From Acridotheres tristis (lineage: Eukaryota > Chordata > Aves > Passeriformes > Sturnidae), in assembly GCA_037013685.1 (NCBI GenBank), contig CM072899.1, positions 5,498,479 to 5,562,478 on the forward strand: a stretch of 64,000 nt of DNA, given 5' to 3'. Within the stretch, counting starts at the first letter, position 1. Each line of letters begins with the position of its first letter. Both the position numbers and the translations under genes were made by a program. The notes under the pieces were generated by a model. That model worked only from the letters and a program-made list of their open reading frames with translations, was not told the DNA's origin and did not search any database. Below, one piece after another: positions 61,244-64,000 of the stretch.

Positions 61244-63770
61244 ATTAATTTTGGCCCCAACAGTAAGAGATGCAAAATCTAAGCAAGCATGGAAATTGCC
61301 CTCATTAAACAGCAAAGCAATTTGCTGAGAACAAACTGCAGCTGATGACATTTGGGGAGAGGTGAGGTCACTCTTGGAGTGTTGAAAGAAGGAAAACACC
61401 TATGGAAATGCTCAGTGAGCAGAGGCAGGCACAAACTCACGCTCTCTCTTCCCTCCTGGTGCTGATAAGGGGCTCTGGGGCCCTCAGTGCTGCCCAGCCC
61501 AGACAGAACATCATTAATATTCCTGACTTGTGGCTCTGTGCTGCTTTGACACTAAGGAAAGTGAATCAGTAAAAGAGACGCTTGTTTTTTCTGTTGATTT
61601 CTACATTAGGGAGCATGATGTGAAAAGGTCTTTATTTTTTACTTTGGTGCAAAATTCTGTGGAAATGTCCAAATGTTCAGACAGGAAGGTTCTGTGTGCT
61701 TCCCCAGACTGTGGCAGGTGTCCACTCAGCTGGCTCAGGGTGGGCAGTGTGAACTTGGATCTCTTGGCCTTCCTCAGCCTCATCCTAAGGGATGAGATCA
61801 CTTTTCCTGCCACAGAAGAAAGGTCTAGGGGTGATTGTTGGGCACTGACCTCTCCTGCCAACATGGGATTGAGCCTGACCTGGGCACAGGTACACCAGTA
61901 CCAGCTCACAGGTACACTGTGAGAGGAGGCAGCAGGGCAAATTCATCAGTGTGTGACTGGCAGGTCGAAGCAGCCAGTGCCAGGTTCCTCTCAGGACATT
62001 GCCAAGGCTGCAGAGCTGCCAGCGTGGTGGCTCCAGCTCCCTGGAGGGCTCTCCTCGGAGCAGGGAGAGGTGCTGAGGTGGCAGCCAGCCCTACAGTGAC
62101 AGCAGGGACTGAGACCCTGCTGCTGTCCAGGAGGATGGAGTCCTGCAGGAAGGAGAGAGCTGGGGATGCTTTCCCTACCCCCTGGAAAGTGGTGAAGGTT
62201 TTGGGATCGTGTGGGTTGCCAGCTCTGCCTTGGGTGTTTGGCAGAGTGGTGCTGACACAGGGCAGACAGGGAAGATGTGTCCCCTGAGCAGACAAATAAC
62301 ATGATGGAATTAAGTAGATCCATTTTACACTTCCATGCTGTATCCAGAGTGTTTGCCCAGCCCTGGGGACGGGGCAGGGGCAGGGAAATGGAGCCCTTGA
62401 TGGTGATGTGTGTGTGTCTGTGGCAGGGGAGAGGCTGAGCCTCCAGCCCAGCACACAGGCACCGAGTGCTCTCATGTTGTTAATGCCCTGTCTCACCTCG
62501 AATTTAATTATAACCAGCTCATGGTGCAATTCAGGACTCAGCTGGGGGAAATCATACCTTTGGGAGGGGATGCAGTCAGGAGCAGGGCTCTGCAGGATCC
62601 ACCCCTGACAGCATCCTTCCTTGTTTATTTGAGGAAAAAGGGTCTGTGTTGGCCATCAGCCCCTGTTTGTCAGTGCCCAGATCCCAGACACCTGCCTGAC
62701 AGAAGGAGAAGGCTGACAGGAGAGGTGGATTTACACCTTTGGAAGGTTTCATGCTGCAGGTCTCTCTCCTTACAAAGCAAATTTTTGGTCTTACCAAGAG
62801 GACTAGGAAGCAGCCCAGATCTGTTTGGGAAGCCAGAGGACAGCTCCCTTTGTGCTTGGATAAAGGCCACCATCTCACCCACCTGCACAGCAGACACAGG
62901 GTCAGTGATTTTTTTCAGCAGCACCGGCTGCTTTTTATGTGCCCATGGAAAATTGGGAGAGATAAATGTTTTTGCACTCTCACCAACAAGCTGTCTGTGT
63001 GGGGATGAAGGTCACCTTGCAACAACTCAGAACAATTATCTGAAGGAGGTTAGATCTCTGTCCTCTGCCTTTATATTATTCTCATAAACTGCATTTTTGG
63101 CATCACTTAGAAGCCAGGAACATATCAAACCCGCATATGTCAAATGCAATTGACATCAAATACCTTTCATCGAGCCCCAAGCCTCTTGGCGTCTTTTGAG
63201 CTCTGCACCCAGGAAAGTGGCTTGTCAGAGATGATTTTTCCAACTGAGGAAGCAAGTAGCATAATGAGACAGTGTAGCTTCAGCAAACACCTTCCAACAA
63301 GTTTCCCAACTGCTCAGAAACCAAAACATGAGCCTGAATAGTAATTAGCCCATGAAGAAAGCTGGCAATACAAAAAATGTATGAACTGTATTAGCAAAGC
63401 ATTTATGGCCCCTCATTGCCATTCTCCAAAAGCATTTCTGTCTGCATTTCCCATTTTCAACCGCCAAGATCATAGAATTATAGAACAGAAACACAAAACA
63501 AAAAATCCAACTGTGTCAAGTGGCACAAGCATGATCACTGCAGGAAATTACCCAGATGTGCCAGGTGCTGTGCAGATGTGCTCAGCACTCAGCAAAGCCC
63601 TTGAGCTGCTCACAGATCTGTTGCTTCTGGGCTTCACAGCAATCAGGAGGTGTTTTTTCTCCATCCAGGATGCCACCTTTCCCAGGCTGGTCTCATGCTC
63701 ACATGCTCAGATAAAGTATCAGGGGAAGAGTCTTTGTCTTTGTTTCATGGTCATTTTTGAGGTTCTTTAT

Positions 63771-63790
63771 ATGGGTTATGCATAACCCAT
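63771..63790. repeat. 20-bp perfect palindrome with ATGCAT core
   Basis: ATGGGTTATG followed directly by CATAACCCAT. After one mismatch on each side, two further positions pair again. It is intergenic, near the window end. Confidence 0.92.
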
Positions 63791-64000
63791 GTATATAATC
63801 ACAGGCACATGTGGTTAGGGGGAAATGCTGGCCAGTTTCTGCACAATATGGATTTGCTCACAAATAACTTTGTTGGGATTTTTGACATTTCTTCTCCACA
63901 GCAATAGAGGGTGAGCACTGACCTGGGAGCATGCAGCCACCAAATACAAAGATATTGTCAAAGGTGGTAAGGAGGCAGGAGCCTGGAAACTTTTCTGATG

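Larger units (their letters stand above)
55961..64000. other. Intergenic region to window end, no gene identified
   Basis: It contains homopolymers (T runs near 56.03 and 57.47 kb, A15 at 56660-56674), the A-rich tract at 56.90 kb, palindromes at 60.06 and 63.77 kb, and a GC-richer stretch from 57.8 to 63.0 kb. Open frames of 207 residues (61906-62529, minus) and 225 residues (62410-63087, plus) have no recognisable domain or signal and overlap each other on opposite strands, which is typical of chance frames in GC-rich DNA. The AT-rich pocket at 58.76-58.90 kb has TAATCACATTAATCC words. Confidence 0.55.

Noticed and set aside
61906..62529. 207-residue minus-strand open frame
   Set aside because: It has no recognisable domain, is Ser/Pro/Ala/Leu-rich as expected of GC-rich DNA, and overlaps other long frames on the opposite strand.
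62410..63087. 225-residue plus-strand open frame
   Set aside because: No family resemblance, no splice partner and no promoter signature. Best explained as chance in GC-rich sequence.
63466..63490. ATCATAGAATTATAGAAC resembling a reversed CR1 terminal microsatellite
   Set aside because: Only the terminal motif is present and no CR1 body follows, so chance cannot be excluded.

Overview
The window looks like a stretch of a bird nuclear chromosome carrying the 3' end of one gene on the + strand, followed by a non-coding intergenic region. The bird assignment rests on several fragments of the 3' end of CR1 LINE retrotransposons, including tails close to 'TCCCTTCCAACCCAAACCATTC', together with long introns, low CpG and sparse repeats. 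The exact species cannot be read from the sequence. The CR1 style and the low repeat density would suit a songbird or another neoavian, but that is inference.

The only gene I can support is SUCLG2, the GTP/GDP-specific beta subunit of mitochondrial succinyl-CoA ligase in the citric acid cycle. Three coding exons are present: 917-1059, 37513-37633 and 44803-44918, the last ending in TAA. All have canonical AG/GT borders and matching intron phases. Together they give the last 126 residues or so, which lie in the C-terminal CoA-ligase (flavodoxin-like) domain. The introns between them are about 36.5 kb and 7.2 kb. The 5' exons lie upstream, outside the window. An A/T-rich 3' UTR follows the stop, with several possible poly(A) signals.

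Region by region: 1-916 is the end of an upstream intron. 1060-37512 is a giant intron with CR1 fragments (about 13.8, 16.0, 17.2, 19.3, 25.2-25.7 and 36.25 kb), an 11-bp microsatellite at 29.56 kb, an A-rich low-complexity tract at 3.2 kb, and stretches with the texture of conserved non-coding elements (18.0-18.5, 24.2-24.9 and 35.4-35.8 kb). 37634-44802 is the last intron, with another A-rich tract and a CR1 tail. From about 46 kb to the end is intergenic DNA. It contains a 766-bp minisatellite of about 37-bp units (47691-48456), a minus-strand CR1 fragment (53.55-53.86 kb), a perfect 21-bp-arm hairpin at 55.6 kb inside an enhancer-like AT-rich block, and a more GC-rich, gene-free end.

I found no convincing new protein system. 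The long open frames outside the three exons are explained by repeats or look like chance frames. The most noteworthy non-coding items are the perfect 21/14/21 hairpin, the minisatellite that stays open in all three minus-strand frames, and several long perfect palindromes, many centred on ATGCAT.
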